Positions 43,494 through 52,182 are shown, numbered from the stretch's first letter. The stretch: DNA of 64,000 bases from JAFGXT01 sp963677165 (GCA_963677165.2 CAXXSX010000002.1:992001-1056000); one strand, 5' to 3'. Made by a program: numbers and translations. Notes: a model not told the origin generated them from the letters alone.

Positions 43494-44327
43494 ATGAAAA
43501 AAGACGTCAAGATTGATGTAGACAACGAACTGGGCATGAGTATTCTGGACCAGATTCCAACTCCGGTAATGGCAATTAATAAGGACTATGAAATCATCTA
43601 CCTGAACCACCTTGGTTTGGAGATGGCCGGCAAAACCCTGGATGAAGTAAAAGGAACCCACTGTTATGACACGTTTAAATCCAGGCACTGCAATACACCT
43701 CAATGTCAGATGCGCAGAGTTTTTAAGGGAGAGGATAAACTAACCGACCGCAACGAAGTATGTATCGGCAATAAAACAATTCCAGTCGAATATACCGCTG
43801 ACTCTTTAAAAGATTCCAAAGGAAATATCATTGGTGGAGTGGAATTTATTCAAGACATCACCGAGCAGGTGAAGAAAGAACAGAGGATCAAAGAACAGAG
43901 CCGGACCATTGCCGAAATTTCAACACCCGCGATAAAGCTGTGGGATCGCGTGGTAATTATTCCGATTGTGGGAGTTGTTGATTCTCTCCGTGCGCAGCAA
44001 ATGATGGATACCATGCTGTCGAAAGTTTCGGAAACGTCCGCAAAAGTCATTATCCTTGACATTCAAGGCGTTGCTGCGGTCGACACGGCAGTGGCAAATC
44101 ATCTGATTAAAATCTCCAAAGCAACCAAACTGATGGGCTGTAAGTGTATATTGTCCGGTATTTCACCGGCAGTTGCCCAAGGGCTCGTTCACTTAGGGAT
44201 TGACCTGGGAGATATATCATCAAATATCACGCTTCAGGATGCACTTGCGGACGCATTTAATATTCTCGAACTTGAAGTAATTTCCAGAAAAGAACTGAAT
44301 CAGAATTCACAAGAAACACATGCATAG
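43494..44327 (+). CDS. rsbR: RsbR-like stressosome co-antagonist, PAS-STAS
   Basis: 277 residues. An N-terminal PAS domain (residues 15-128; ILDQIPTPVMAINKDYEIIYLN) has clustered cysteines (HCYDTFKSRHCNTPQCQMRR), so it may sense redox or bind a metal/cofactor. A short linker helix (EQVKKEQRIKEQSRTIAEIS) joins a STAS domain (150-265) with the RsbR hallmark ILDIQGVAAVDTAVANHLI, in which Thr198 matches the T171 phosphosite of B. subtilis RsbRA. The second site (T205 in that protein) appears to be Gly here (AVAQGLVHLGI). In place of the globin-like N-terminal domain of the B. subtilis protein this one uses PAS. It overlaps rsbS by 8 nt. Confidence 0.9.
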   Translation: MKKDVKIDVDNELGMSILDQIPTPVMAINKDYEIIYLNHLGLEMAGKTLDEVKGTHCYDTFKSRHCNTPQCQMRRVFKGEDKLTDRNEVCIGNKTIPVEYTADSLKDSKGNIIGGVEFIQDITEQVKKEQRIKEQSRTIAEISTPAIKLWDRVVIIPIVGVVDSLRAQQMMDTMLSKVSETSAKVIILDIQGVAAVDTAVANHLIKISKATKLMGCKCILSGISPAVAQGLVHLGIDLGDISSNITLQDALADAFNILELEVISRKELNQNSQETHA

Positions 44328-44661
44328 ATCGAATCAAAATCTGGTTGTGCCGTTAAGTGAGAATATTGATGAGAACGAAGCGGAACAACTGGCAATGGAA
44401 ATTCTTGAAAATATCAGGAAGTACTCCATCAAAGGGGTTCTTATCGATGTTTCCACGGTCAAATCCATGGATTCATATATATTCTCTATTTTCAAGGAAA
44501 CGGCCAAAATGATATCGCTAATGGGAGCCCGACCGGTATTCGCAGGAATACAGCCCGGCTCCGCTTCCGCGCTGGTCGATCTTGGGATCGACTGCGATGA
44601 TGTATATACGACCGTATCAATAGATGACGGTATGAAATTTTTATCGGAATTGTCTAAATAA
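44320..44661 (+). CDS. rsbS: RsbS-like single STAS domain protein
   Basis: 113 residues, a lone STAS domain. VLIDVSTVKSMDSYIFSIFK places Ser52 at the position of the phosphorylated Ser59 of B. subtilis RsbS. MISLMGARPVFAGIQPGSAS and LVDLGIDCDDVYTTVSIDDG complete the fold. RsbS forms the stressosome core with RsbR and holds RsbT until phosphorylated. The start lies inside rsbR and the kinase gene starts 1 nt after its stop, so the proteins are made in a coupled way, consistent with a fixed-stoichiometry complex. Confidence 0.9.
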   Translation: MHRSNQNLVVPLSENIDENEAEQLAMEILENIRKYSIKGVLIDVSTVKSMDSYIFSIFKETAKMISLMGARPVFAGIQPGSASALVDLGIDCDDVYTTVSIDDGMKFLSELSK

Positions 44662-44662
44662 A

Positions 44663-45067
44663 ATGTTTGAAAAAGTTGTTATTGATCTGGATGATGTAGC
44701 AGATAACGCCAAGGTAATTCTGAGTGTACGCCATATTACCTCGGTAGTGGGTTTTAATGAAAATGCTCAATTCATGATTGCAACTGCGGCATCAGAGCTG
44801 TCTACAAATGCCATACGTTACGGGAAAGAAGGGGTATTCTCTATCGCATACATTGAGGACAAAGAAAAAAAGGGGGTTGAAATCGAGGTAAAAGATACAG
44901 GGCCGGGCATTGAGGATATTGAGGCCGCAATGCAGGAGAATTACAGTTCCAGCGGAACTCTTGGCTTGGGATTGCCTTGTGTCCAAAGGGTTATGGATGA
45001 ATTTCATATCAACTCGAAGCCTGGCTTGGGCACCAATATAATTGCAAGAAAATGGTTAACGAATTGA
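44663..45067 (+). CDS. rsbT: RsbT-like serine/threonine kinase (switch kinase)
   Basis: 134 residues, GHKL ATPase. N box ATAASELSTNAIRYG (Glu and Asn for Mg-ATP), G1 box EVKDTGPGIED, and G2 box SSSGTLGLGLPCVQRVMD. Length and order match RsbT rather than the larger RsbW. It should phosphorylate the STAS domains of RsbS and RsbR, be released from the stressosome and activate a downstream partner. No RsbU with an RsbT-binding domain lies in the operon, so the partner may be the hybrid kinase two genes downstream. It overlaps rsbX by 16 nt. Confidence 0.9.
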   Translation: MFEKVVIDLDDVADNAKVILSVRHITSVVGFNENAQFMIATAASELSTNAIRYGKEGVFSIAYIEDKEKKGVEIEVKDTGPGIEDIEAAMQENYSSSGTLGLGLPCVQRVMDEFHINSKPGLGTNIIARKWLTN

Positions 45068-45660
45068 AGAGATGTAAAATAGATTGTGATCTCAGAATTC
45101 GCTCGCTGACAGGATGGGATGACGAATGTGGTGATACCGGAATTATTATTTCGGATGAAAACTATTGTTATTTCGGATTAGTTGATGTTCTTGGTCATGG
45201 AGCAAAAGCATACCAGACCGCAATTAAGGCAAAAGAGTATATTACCAATCGTTTTGAAGATGACCTGGGGGAAATACTACAGGGATTACATGAGTTGTTA
45301 TTCGAAAACAGGGGAGCGGTAGCCGCGATTTGTCGGTTAAATATTAAAACGGGTGAATTATGTAGTGTGGGAATCGGTAACATAAGCACCAGGATTTTTG
45401 GAGATTCCCAAAGACGTATTATGTTTAAAAACGGGATAATCGGAAATACACAGGTTGCGATCCATGTGGAGGAAGACAAGGAGACACTTTTCCCCGGGGA
45501 TATTTTAGTTATGAGCTCAGACGGACTGAAAGAGCACTACGATATCTATGATTATCCGGGAATATTGGTTGGTTCTGCGGGCTGTATTGCGGACCAGTTG
45601 ATTGAGAAACTGGGCAAGCATGATGATATTTCATGTCTTGTGTTAAGGTACGGCATATGA
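45052..45660 (+). CDS. rsbX: RsbX-like PP2C phosphatase
   Basis: 202 residues, a minimal SpoIIE/PP2C-type phosphatase without sensor domain. Metal-site motifs: DDECGDTGII near 24, YFGLVDVLGHGAKAYQTA near 42-59, VMSSDGLKEH near 159, and HDDISCLVLRY at the end. In B. subtilis RsbX dephosphorylates RsbS and RsbR to reset the stressosome, and gene order here (R-S-T-X) is the same. Its ATG at 45052 is inside rsbT, and the next gene starts at its own stop codon (ATGA). Confidence 0.88.
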   Translation: MVNELKRCKIDCDLRIRSLTGWDDECGDTGIIISDENYCYFGLVDVLGHGAKAYQTAIKAKEYITNRFEDDLGEILQGLHELLFENRGAVAAICRLNIKTGELCSVGIGNISTRIFGDSQRRIMFKNGIIGNTQVAIHVEEDKETLFPGDILVMSSDGLKEHYDIYDYPGILVGSAGCIADQLIEKLGKHDDISCLVLRYGI

Positions 45661-48600
45661 AAAAACTCGGCTCAATAAATATTCATAACCAGGATGCTCT
45701 GGTTGACGGACGGCGCAAGATTTATGATCTCGCAAAAGAACTGAATTATAATGAATCCAGTTCAATGAGACTTTCTGTCATTTTTTCAGAATTTGTTCGG
45801 GCCGGTTATATGGACTCGGCCGGAGTGGAAGTTTCCGTTTGTATAACAGAACGGGAAAGCCGCCATGGACTGGAATTTAAATTTACTTTAACAGACAACG
45901 GCACAAAGCTCCCGCCAGGAGAATCGTTTTTCGATATTTATGAAAAACGTCGAAAGAAAAATCAAATATACATAAAAGGTTTCAAGTCCTTCTCTAATCC
46001 AAACTATTACCCGTCTGATATGGAACTGGACAAAGTCAAACAGATTGTTCGCTTGCCGTCAAGGGAGGTTATGTTTGAGGAGATGAGCAAGCTGTCCAGA
46101 GCGGTTGAACAAAGTCCGGTGACCGTGTTAATCACAGATGAGCAGGGAAATATCGAGTATGTCAATCCCCAGTTCTGTAAGCTTACCGGTTATACTCCGA
46201 AAGAAGTGATTGGGCAGAATCCCCGGATATTAAAAAGTGAGGGCGCACTTCCCGAAGAAACCTATAAGAATTTATGGAATACCATTACCCGGGGAGAAGT
46301 CTGGTACGGCGAGGTATGTAACAAGAAAAAAGACGGCACCGTTTTTTGGGAATCCGCCTCTATTTCTCCAATTCGCAACACGAACGGAGAAATCTCACAT
46401 TTTGTATCGATTAAAGTCGATATTACAGAAAAACAGCGGATGATGAAGGAAATCGAAACCGCTAAGACCATGGCAGATGAAGCCAATAAGGCCAAAGGCG
46501 ATTTCCTCGCGAATATGAGTCATGAAATCAGAACGCCGATGAATGCGATCATTGGTATGAATCTCCTGCTTCAAAAAACGAAACTGTCCAAAAAACAGAA
46601 AAATTACGCTGACAAGGTGGGCCAGGCAGCTCATAACCTGTTGGGTATTATCAACGATATTCTGGATTTCTCTAAAATTGAAGCCGGTAAACTTGATGTG
46701 GAAGATATTGAATTTGACTTAAACGGTGTTTTTGATAACCTTGCCAATCTGATTAACATAAAAGCCGAGGAGAAGAATCTTGAATTGTTGTTTGATATCG
46801 CCCCGGAAGTTCCGCGCAACCTTATTGGAGACCCGCTTCGCCTGGGACAGGTTCTGCTGAACCTTTGTTCCAACGCAATCAAATTCACCGAAAAGGGCGA
46901 GATTGTTATTACTGTCAAGGTTAATGAAAAAACGGAAAAGAAAGCTGACATTCAGTTTTCCGTCAGGGATACCGGCATCGGCATGACTCCGGAGCAGCAG
47001 TCCAAGATGTTTCAGTCATTCTCCCAGGCAGACGCTTCGACGACTCGCCGGTTCGGAGGAACAGGACTGGGACTCAGCATTGCCAAAAAGCTGGTTATTA
47101 TGATGGGTGGCGATATCTCCCTGACCAGCAAGGTTGGTTTCGGTTCCGAATTTACCTTTAATATTGTCACGGGAAGACATCATAACGATATCGAAAGATA
47201 TCAGGTCCCACCGGAAGATCTGGTTGGAATGAAGGTTTTGATTGTCGATGATTACGAGTCGACCCGGCAGGTACTGCAAAACTATGTTGAGGATTTTGGT
47301 TTCGATGTTACCGTTGTAAAAAGCGGTCAGGAAGCCATTATGGCAATCAACAAATCCATTGAGACAGAGACTAAACCTTACGATCTGATTCTGATGGATT
47401 GGAAAATGCCTGGCATGAACGGCATTGAAACTTCCGACATCATTAAAAATACTCCAGGCGTTTCCAAGGATTTGCATATCATAATGTTGTCTAACTATTG
47501 CCGTGAGGATATCATTCAGAAAGCAGATAACTCGAATCTTTCTGCCTTTTTGACAAAACCTGTCAGTCAGTCGCAGTTGTACGATACCATTATGAATATC
47601 TTTGGAAAAACGATACACGCAAAAACTGCGGGAATACAGCAGGGCCAGAAAGTCAGCAATATCGAAGGCGTAAAAAACAGGCATATCCTGCTGGTGGAAG
47701 ACAACGTAATCAATCAGGAAGTCACTACCGGACTGCTTGAAGAAACTGTAGATCACGTTGATATCGCCAATAACGGCAGAGAAGCAGTTGAGATGATTAA
47801 GGAAAAAGGAGAAGATCATTTTGACATTGTATTGATGGACCTGCAAATGCCGGAAATGGATGGATATGAAGCAACAAAACATATTCGGGAAAAGCTCAAA
47901 TTTACGAAGCTTCCCGTTGTTGCGATGTCTGCCGACGCCATGGTTGGAGTAAAGGACAGATGTATGAAAATCGGCATGAGCGATTATTTAACCAAGCCCA
48001 TAAATCCCCAGGCCTTGTTTTCTGTTCTGAGAACCTGGCTGAAAGCAGAGGATCTTGTCGCTCCTTCGGAAAAAAGCAATGAGGAAATTGAAGAGATCGA
48101 AGGTCTTGATACCTCTTCCGGATTAATTCGAGCCGGAGGAAAACTAAAAACTTATAAAAGTATTCTGAAGAGATTTTGCGCCAACAATGAAAAGGTGGCC
48201 GAAGAGATAAAAGAAGCAATTGGTTCAGACAATAAAGAAGTTTCGGTTCGCCTGGCTCATACCGTTAAAGGAGTAACCGGAAACATCGGTGCAGTAGGAC
48301 TTTCACAAAAAGCCGCCGAAATCGAACATGACCTGAAAGAAAACCAGCCGGAAAAAGCGGTTGAAAAACTTAATGATTTTGATCAAAACCTGAATCTGGT
48401 AATTGCTTCGATTCGCAATTCCGGCCTAATAAAGGAAGAAGAGAAAATAGTCAAATTTGATCCGGCGAAGTGTTCTGCCCTGATCTCGAAACTGTCTGAA
48501 CTTCTTGAAGACAACGATTCCGATGCCCTGGAATGTGTTGATGAATTGTTGGAAATGGAACGGGATGATCATCTGCAAAAATTATCTGACCTGATTAATA

Positions 48601-48665
48601 ACTTTGAATTTGAAGATGCTTCATTACAGCTCGAAAAGTTTAAAGAAATGAATAATTTGAGGTAA
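45657..48665 (+). CDS. Hybrid histidine kinase: GHKL-like N-domain, PAS, HisKA, HATPase, two receivers, HPt
   Basis: 1002 residues, soluble (no membrane helices). Residues 1-130 resemble a degenerate RsbT/RsbW-like ATPase fold (SSMRLSVIFSEFVRAG and FTLTDNGTKLPPGES). Then PAS (about 150-265, ITDEQGNIEYVNPQFCKLTG), HisKA with His289 in MSHEIRTPMNAI, HATPase (CSNAIKFTEKG, DTGIGM, GTGLGLSIA), receiver 1 (Asp581 in LMDWKMPG), receiver 2 (Asp728 in LMDLQMPEMDGY) and HPt (His868 in AHTVKG). Phosphate would flow His-Asp-His to the separate receiver-cyclase gene 10 nt downstream. An ATG 8 codons upstream exists, but 45657 overlaps the rsbX stop and has AAGG 8 nt before it. The N-domain is a candidate docking site for RsbT or STAS proteins. 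Confidence 0.9.
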   Translation: MKKLGSINIHNQDALVDGRRKIYDLAKELNYNESSSMRLSVIFSEFVRAGYMDSAGVEVSVCITERESRHGLEFKFTLTDNGTKLPPGESFFDIYEKRRKKNQIYIKGFKSFSNPNYYPSDMELDKVKQIVRLPSREVMFEEMSKLSRAVEQSPVTVLITDEQGNIEYVNPQFCKLTGYTPKEVIGQNPRILKSEGALPEETYKNLWNTITRGEVWYGEVCNKKKDGTVFWESASISPIRNTNGEISHFVSIKVDITEKQRMMKEIETAKTMADEANKAKGDFLANMSHEIRTPMNAIIGMNLLLQKTKLSKKQKNYADKVGQAAHNLLGIINDILDFSKIEAGKLDVEDIEFDLNGVFDNLANLINIKAEEKNLELLFDIAPEVPRNLIGDPLRLGQVLLNLCSNAIKFTEKGEIVITVKVNEKTEKKADIQFSVRDTGIGMTPEQQSKMFQSFSQADASTTRRFGGTGLGLSIAKKLVIMMGGDISLTSKVGFGSEFTFNIVTGRHHNDIERYQVPPEDLVGMKVLIVDDYESTRQVLQNYVEDFGFDVTVVKSGQEAIMAINKSIETETKPYDLILMDWKMPGMNGIETSDIIKNTPGVSKDLHIIMLSNYCREDIIQKADNSNLSAFLTKPVSQSQLYDTIMNIFGKTIHAKTAGIQQGQKVSNIEGVKNRHILLVEDNVINQEVTTGLLEETVDHVDIANNGREAVEMIKEKGEDHFDIVLMDLQMPEMDGYEATKHIREKLKFTKLPVVAMSADAMVGVKDRCMKIGMSDYLTKPINPQALFSVLRTWLKAEDLVAPSEKSNEEIEEIEGLDTSSGLIRAGGKLKTYKSILKRFCANNEKVAEEIKEAIGSDNKEVSVRLAHTVKGVTGNIGAVGLSQKAAEIEHDLKENQPEKAVEKLNDFDQNLNLVIASIRNSGLIKEEEKIVKFDPAKCSALISKLSELLEDNDSDALECVDELLEMERDDHLQKLSDLINNFEFEDASLQLEKFKEMNNLR

Positions 48666-48675
48666 AGAAAATCAC

Positions 48676-49680
48676 ATGGAAAATGAAAAATTGACAATAT
48701 TAGCAGTCGATGACGCCTCAGAAAATCTAGCGATCATATCTAATTTACTGAAAGATTCCTATAAGGTTAAAGTCGCGAAAAACGGGCTGAAAGCGGTTGA
48801 GCTGGTCAAAAAATCCCCACCCGACCTGATTTTGCTCGATATTATGATGCCGGAAATGGATGGATACCAGGTGATCCAAATACTGAAAAGTGATAACAGC
48901 ACCTGCAATATTCCAGTGATTTTTCTGACGGGAAAAACCGAGGCCTCAGATGAAACGGAAGGTTTCGAACGTGGAGCCGTCGATTATATTTCCAAACCGT
49001 TCAATGCCGCGGTGGTCAAAGCCCGGGTAAATACCCATATACAGCTCGAATTGCAGCGACGTAAAATTGCGCAGTTACTTGAAAATACTCTTCCGCTCAA
49101 AGTAATTGAGGAACTTAAGGAAACGGGGTCTTCTGCTCCGGAACAATTTCAAAATGTATCCGTTATGTTTTCCGACTTCGTAAACTTCACTCAGATGTCT
49201 ACTAAAATCTGCCCGGAAATGCTGATAAATGAGTTGTCGGAAATCTTTACCGTATTTGACAATATCATCAGTGACCACGGCTGTGAAAGAATCAAAACCA
49301 TCGGTGACGCCTATCTCGCGGTTTGCGGCATGCCGGAAAAAGATTCCGAACATGCCCAAAAACTAGTCAAGGCGGCAGTTGAAATGCGAGACTATCTCAA
49401 GCAGCGGAATTCCAATGCCGAATTACAATGGGAAAACCGCATTGGTATTCACTCCGGCCCGGTGGTTGGTGGAATTGTCGGCGTAAAAAAATACATCTAT
49501 GATATCTTCGGCGACACAGTTAATACCGCCTCCAGAATCGAGTCCGCTTCCGAACCAATGGCTATTACTGTGTCACAGGACACCTATGACCTGGTGAAGA
49601 ACAACTTCTCGTTTTTCGACTATAAGTCTATGGAGTTGAAAGGCAAAGGCATTCTTAACCTTTACCGTCTCACTCCATAA
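48676..49680 (+). CDS. Response regulator with class III adenylate cyclase output
   Basis: 334 residues. Receiver domain 1-125 with phospho-acceptor Asp55 (LILLDIMMPEMDGY) and Lys in YISKPF. The cyclase domain spans 155-334: metal ligands Asp167 (FSDF) and Asp211 (GDAYLAV); purine-specifying Lys207 (RIKTIGD) and Asp276 (YDIFGDTVN), the Lys/Asp pair characteristic of ATP rather than GTP; and transition-state Asn and Arg in VNTASRIES. All catalytic positions are present, so it should make cAMP when phosphorylated. It follows the hybrid kinase by 10 nt and is the output of the stressosome-phosphorelay operon. No clear terminator precedes the convergent gene 12 nt downstream. Confidence 0.92.
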   Translation: MENEKLTILAVDDASENLAIISNLLKDSYKVKVAKNGLKAVELVKKSPPDLILLDIMMPEMDGYQVIQILKSDNSTCNIPVIFLTGKTEASDETEGFERGAVDYISKPFNAAVVKARVNTHIQLELQRRKIAQLLENTLPLKVIEELKETGSSAPEQFQNVSVMFSDFVNFTQMSTKICPEMLINELSEIFTVFDNIISDHGCERIKTIGDAYLAVCGMPEKDSEHAQKLVKAAVEMRDYLKQRNSNAELQWENRIGIHSGPVVGGIVGVKKYIYDIFGDTVNTASRIESASEPMAITVSQDTYDLVKNNFSFFDYKSMELKGKGILNLYRLTP

Positions 49681-49692
49681 AACCCGCAAACG

Positions 49693-50742
49693 TTATTCCG
49701 ACTTTTCCAGGATAAATTCGTTCGGGAAGAAGCTGTAGCCGCGGATCTGGGCAGAATCGTAAGCATCATCAACAATATAGTTGACCACATAGAGTTCCCC
49801 GTCCGGGAATTGTACCCAGCCGCTATAGCCTAAGTCAGACTTCGGAGAACGGTCATAATCCACCGGCATGATTCTGACCCAGGATTCTCCGCGTTCAGTG
49901 GCCAATGCAGACTCTTTATCGCTTAGAGCGGCGATGAAATTCTGAGTCCATGATCCCAGCCACCCCTTACCACCTTGAATAAAGCGGCAGGTTATCATGA
50001 TGCGGCCGTCCTGCAAGATTCCGGCAACCGGACGATGACATCCCGGGATTGGGAAATTGATCACTTCACCCCAAGTTTCCCCGTTGTCATAAGAAATGGT
50101 TTTCATGCAGTCGTAACCCAACCCGGAATTTTCACGCATAAACGCCACCAGAGTATCATTTCCAACCGGCAGAATCGAGACTTCGCAAAGGTGCAGACCT
50201 TCTTTTTTGCCAACGGTGATCCGAGGGCTCCAGGTTTCTCCCTGGTCATCAGAATAATGCATAAACTGGGTTAGATAGCCATCTTCATCATAATGGGCGG
50301 AAATAATCCAGCGTCCATTCTCCAGTTCCAATAGTTTATCAGGAACGATTCCATTCAATGCAGTGATATGCGGTTCGCTCCAGGTGTCTCCGTTGTCGGA
50401 AGAAAAATATAACAAATTTTCAGATAACTGAGAAGATTTTTCTTCTCCACTTGATGGTATGCGGTCAACAATAATACATAACCTGCCGTCGTGCAGGCAG
50501 CTGATCCGTGCACAATTATAATAATAATCAAGTTCGCGGGTTCCTTCGGTTATCGGCTTTTTGGCGCTCCACGAACGTCCCCGGTTGGTGGATTCCACTG
50601 TGACAATCCTGGTATAATCGCGATTGCCGTGATGGGTACATTCGGAAAACACGCATACGAGTCTGCCGTCCGGGGCAATTGCCACGTCGGGCCAGGCTTC
50701 ATAAATGGAATCATCTCTGGAAATGGTAAATTTGCTGATCAT
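49693..50742 (-). CDS. Sialidase-like BNR/Asp-box six-bladed propeller
   Basis: 349 residues without signal peptide. At least four Asp-box-like motifs of the S-x-D-x-G-x-T-W type: STNRGRSW, SSDNGDTW, SDDQGETW and SYDNGETW, each at a blade turn. DVAIAPDGRLVCVFSE starts blade one. Many Lentisphaerae and Planctomycetes proteins with this fold are annotated exo-alpha-sialidase, but true sialidases have an Arg triad that I cannot verify here, so a different sugar-acid or glycoside hydrolase is possible. GGAG precedes ATG 50742. The AraC regulator opposite probably controls it. Confidence 0.8.
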   Translation of the reverse strand: MISKFTISRDDSIYEAWPDVAIAPDGRLVCVFSECTHHGNRDYTRIVTVESTNRGRSWSAKKPITEGTRELDYYYNCARISCLHDGRLCIIVDRIPSSGEEKSSQLSENLLYFSSDNGDTWSEPHITALNGIVPDKLLELENGRWIISAHYDEDGYLTQFMHYSDDQGETWSPRITVGKKEGLHLCEVSILPVGNDTLVAFMRENSGLGYDCMKTISYDNGETWGEVINFPIPGCHRPVAGILQDGRIMITCRFIQGGKGWLGSWTQNFIAALSDKESALATERGESWVRIMPVDYDRSPKSDLGYSGWVQFPDGELYVVNYIVDDAYDSAQIRGYSFFPNEFILEKSE

Positions 50743-50763
50743 TTTTTATCTCCATTATTTTAT

Positions 50764-50823
50764 TGACCTCTTTGGTCATATTGAAAATTATAACTTGAAA
50801 ATTACGATGCGCTATTGTAAAAT
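50764..50823. promoter_or_regulatory. Divergent control region: TGACC-N5-GGTCA palindrome and an AraC-gene promoter
   Basis: TGACC (50764-50768) and GGTCA (50774-50778) form a 15-bp palindrome 22 nt upstream of the sialidase-like start. TTGAAA (50795-50800), 17 nt, TAAAAT (50818-50823) forms a plus-strand promoter for the AraC gene. A further TGACC half-site is at 50846-50850. Confidence 0.5.
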
Positions 50824-50862
50824 AATAGCATTAATAGTAATAATGTGACCTTTTCAAAAATA

Positions 50863-51711
50863 ATGTCGGCAAATAATATAAAAACAAAGCTCATTAGTCA
50901 TATAGAAACGGCAATCTCATTGGTAACTCCAGAAGGAATGCTGTTTGCAGAGGAAATACCAATGCCGACTTGCAGAATATACCAGAACCCCAATCCTAGA
51001 CTAATCATTCCTCTTTCCGGAGAAAAAGCATGTTCTACAATCAAAAATGGTAAAATTAAAAACTCTGTTCTAACTCCCGGAAAAGCCATATTTATTCCTG
51101 CCTACTGCGGTTTCCAGCCAGCCTGGAAAGTTGCCCATACGATGATTTCAATTGTTTATGTCCGCGATTATGTCAGGACTCTATATATTGATAATGATGG
51201 ACTGCATGACCCGAATGGGCCCGATTACTGGTATCATACTTCCCATGGACTTGAAGAAACCGGACTGCTGATTCTTCGCGCAATGAATAAAATGTCTCAA
51301 AACTATATGGAAAGATCTGATCAGGTCTATCATCTGTTTACCGCTTTGCTGCGGGAGACCATCTGGGAACTTGAACATGATCAGCCTGAGGAACAGGGGA
51401 AAGCCCTGAATACGTATTATGAGATTAATGAATACCTGCATGATAACTTTCACCTGCCGGTCAACCGTGACAGCGTATGCCGGGAGTTCAATATTACTCC
51501 GGGCTACCTGAGCCGTCTATACAAACGTTTTAGCGGCGAAAGTTTCCATGACTGCCTTAATCGGCTGCGAATGGAAAAAGCGGCATTTCTCTTGAAAAGG
51601 TTCCGTTCCAGTGTGGATGAAACAACCTTGCAGTGCGGATTCAATGACACCGGTTACTTCATCAAAGCGTTCAAGAAATACTATGGAGTCACTCCCGGAA
51701 AATTCCAGTAA
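50863..51711 (+). CDS. AraC family transcriptional regulator
   Basis: 282 residues. The N-terminal half (about 1-150) is a cupin-like sensor (RIYQNPNPRLIIPLSGEKAC, VLTPGKAIFIPAYCGF). The C-terminal AraC domain has two HTHs: DSVCREFNITPGYLSRLYKR and DETTLQCGFNDTGYFIKAFKK, ending YGVTPGKF. The first start is uncertain: GTG 50845 adds six residues, and neither start has a good ribosome site. I chose ATG 50863. It is divergent from the sialidase-like gene and probably activates it in response to a sugar. Confidence 0.9.
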   Translation: MSANNIKTKLISHIETAISLVTPEGMLFAEEIPMPTCRIYQNPNPRLIIPLSGEKACSTIKNGKIKNSVLTPGKAIFIPAYCGFQPAWKVAHTMISIVYVRDYVRTLYIDNDGLHDPNGPDYWYHTSHGLEETGLLILRAMNKMSQNYMERSDQVYHLFTALLRETIWELEHDQPEEQGKALNTYYEINEYLHDNFHLPVNRDSVCREFNITPGYLSRLYKRFSGESFHDCLNRLRMEKAAFLLKRFRSSVDETTLQCGFNDTGYFIKAFKKYYGVTPGKFQ

Positions 51712-51760
51712 GGGACAAGCCCCTTAACCCTGCAAGATGCGTTGCATCTACTTCCGTCCA
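51712..51760. repeat. About 49-bp repeat, left copy of an inverted pair
   Basis: It begins GGGACAAGCCCCTTAACCCT directly after the AraC stop and includes AGATGC-N3-GCATCT. Its reverse complement matches 55220-55267 with few mismatches (GGACGGAAG, AGATGC, CAGGGTTAAGGG, TTGTCCC in common). The two copies face each other across about 3.5 kb. Confidence 0.65.
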
Positions 51761-51821
51761 GTGGACGGGGCTCCACGCTTCGCCGTTGCCGATAATGAAA
51801 AACCTAAGAGAGATTGGATTT

Positions 51822-51901
51822 GGGTAGGGCGCGTTCTCCGTAGCGCGCCGTTTCTCGAGATTTTGTGTTTAGGCACAAAACGGCGGACGGTTACGGAGAA
51901 C
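51822..51901. repeat. REP-like GGGTAGGGCG repeat within a long imperfect inverted repeat
   Basis: GGGTAGGGCGCGTTCTCCG and its continuation to GCGCGCCGTT recur at 54890-54920. Within it GGCGCG/CGCGCC pair. In addition TTCTCCGTA...CGCCGTTT (51834-51853) is inverted as AAAACGGCG...TACGGAGAA (51877-51900), giving a long hairpin around a 24-nt loop. It is non-coding. Confidence 0.6.
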
Positions 51902-51961
51902 TGTTCCTATCCGTAAATATGCATTTCGCATAAATCTTTTATGAATTTTTCTTATTTTTTG

Positions 51962-52020
51962 GGATTGAAATCCAAAATAATAGGTATATTTCTGGATTGA
52001 AATCCAAAATGATAGGTATT
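51962..52020. repeat. Two-copy 32-bp tandem repeat
   Basis: GGATTGAAATCCAAAAT followed by AATAGGTAT or GATAGGTAT occurs at 51962 and 51994. Apart from the repeats listed, the gap 51712-52182 holds no gene that I can support. Confidence 0.6.
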
Positions 52021-52182
52021 TCAAGTCCAATCCGAAATCGACAGCGAAAATTCCGGCATCATTCACAAACAATTATCCCAATGCCCAAACAGGAATTATC
52101 TCTCCAAAAAATTATGATGATTTCTTATTGGAGTAAATTTCTATGATCCCCAAAAGATCAAATATCTGCCGGATTATTAATC

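Noticed and set aside
51869..52072. 67-residue minus-strand ORF
   Set aside because: It is built from the REP-like hairpin and the 32-bp tandem repeat; no ribosome site.
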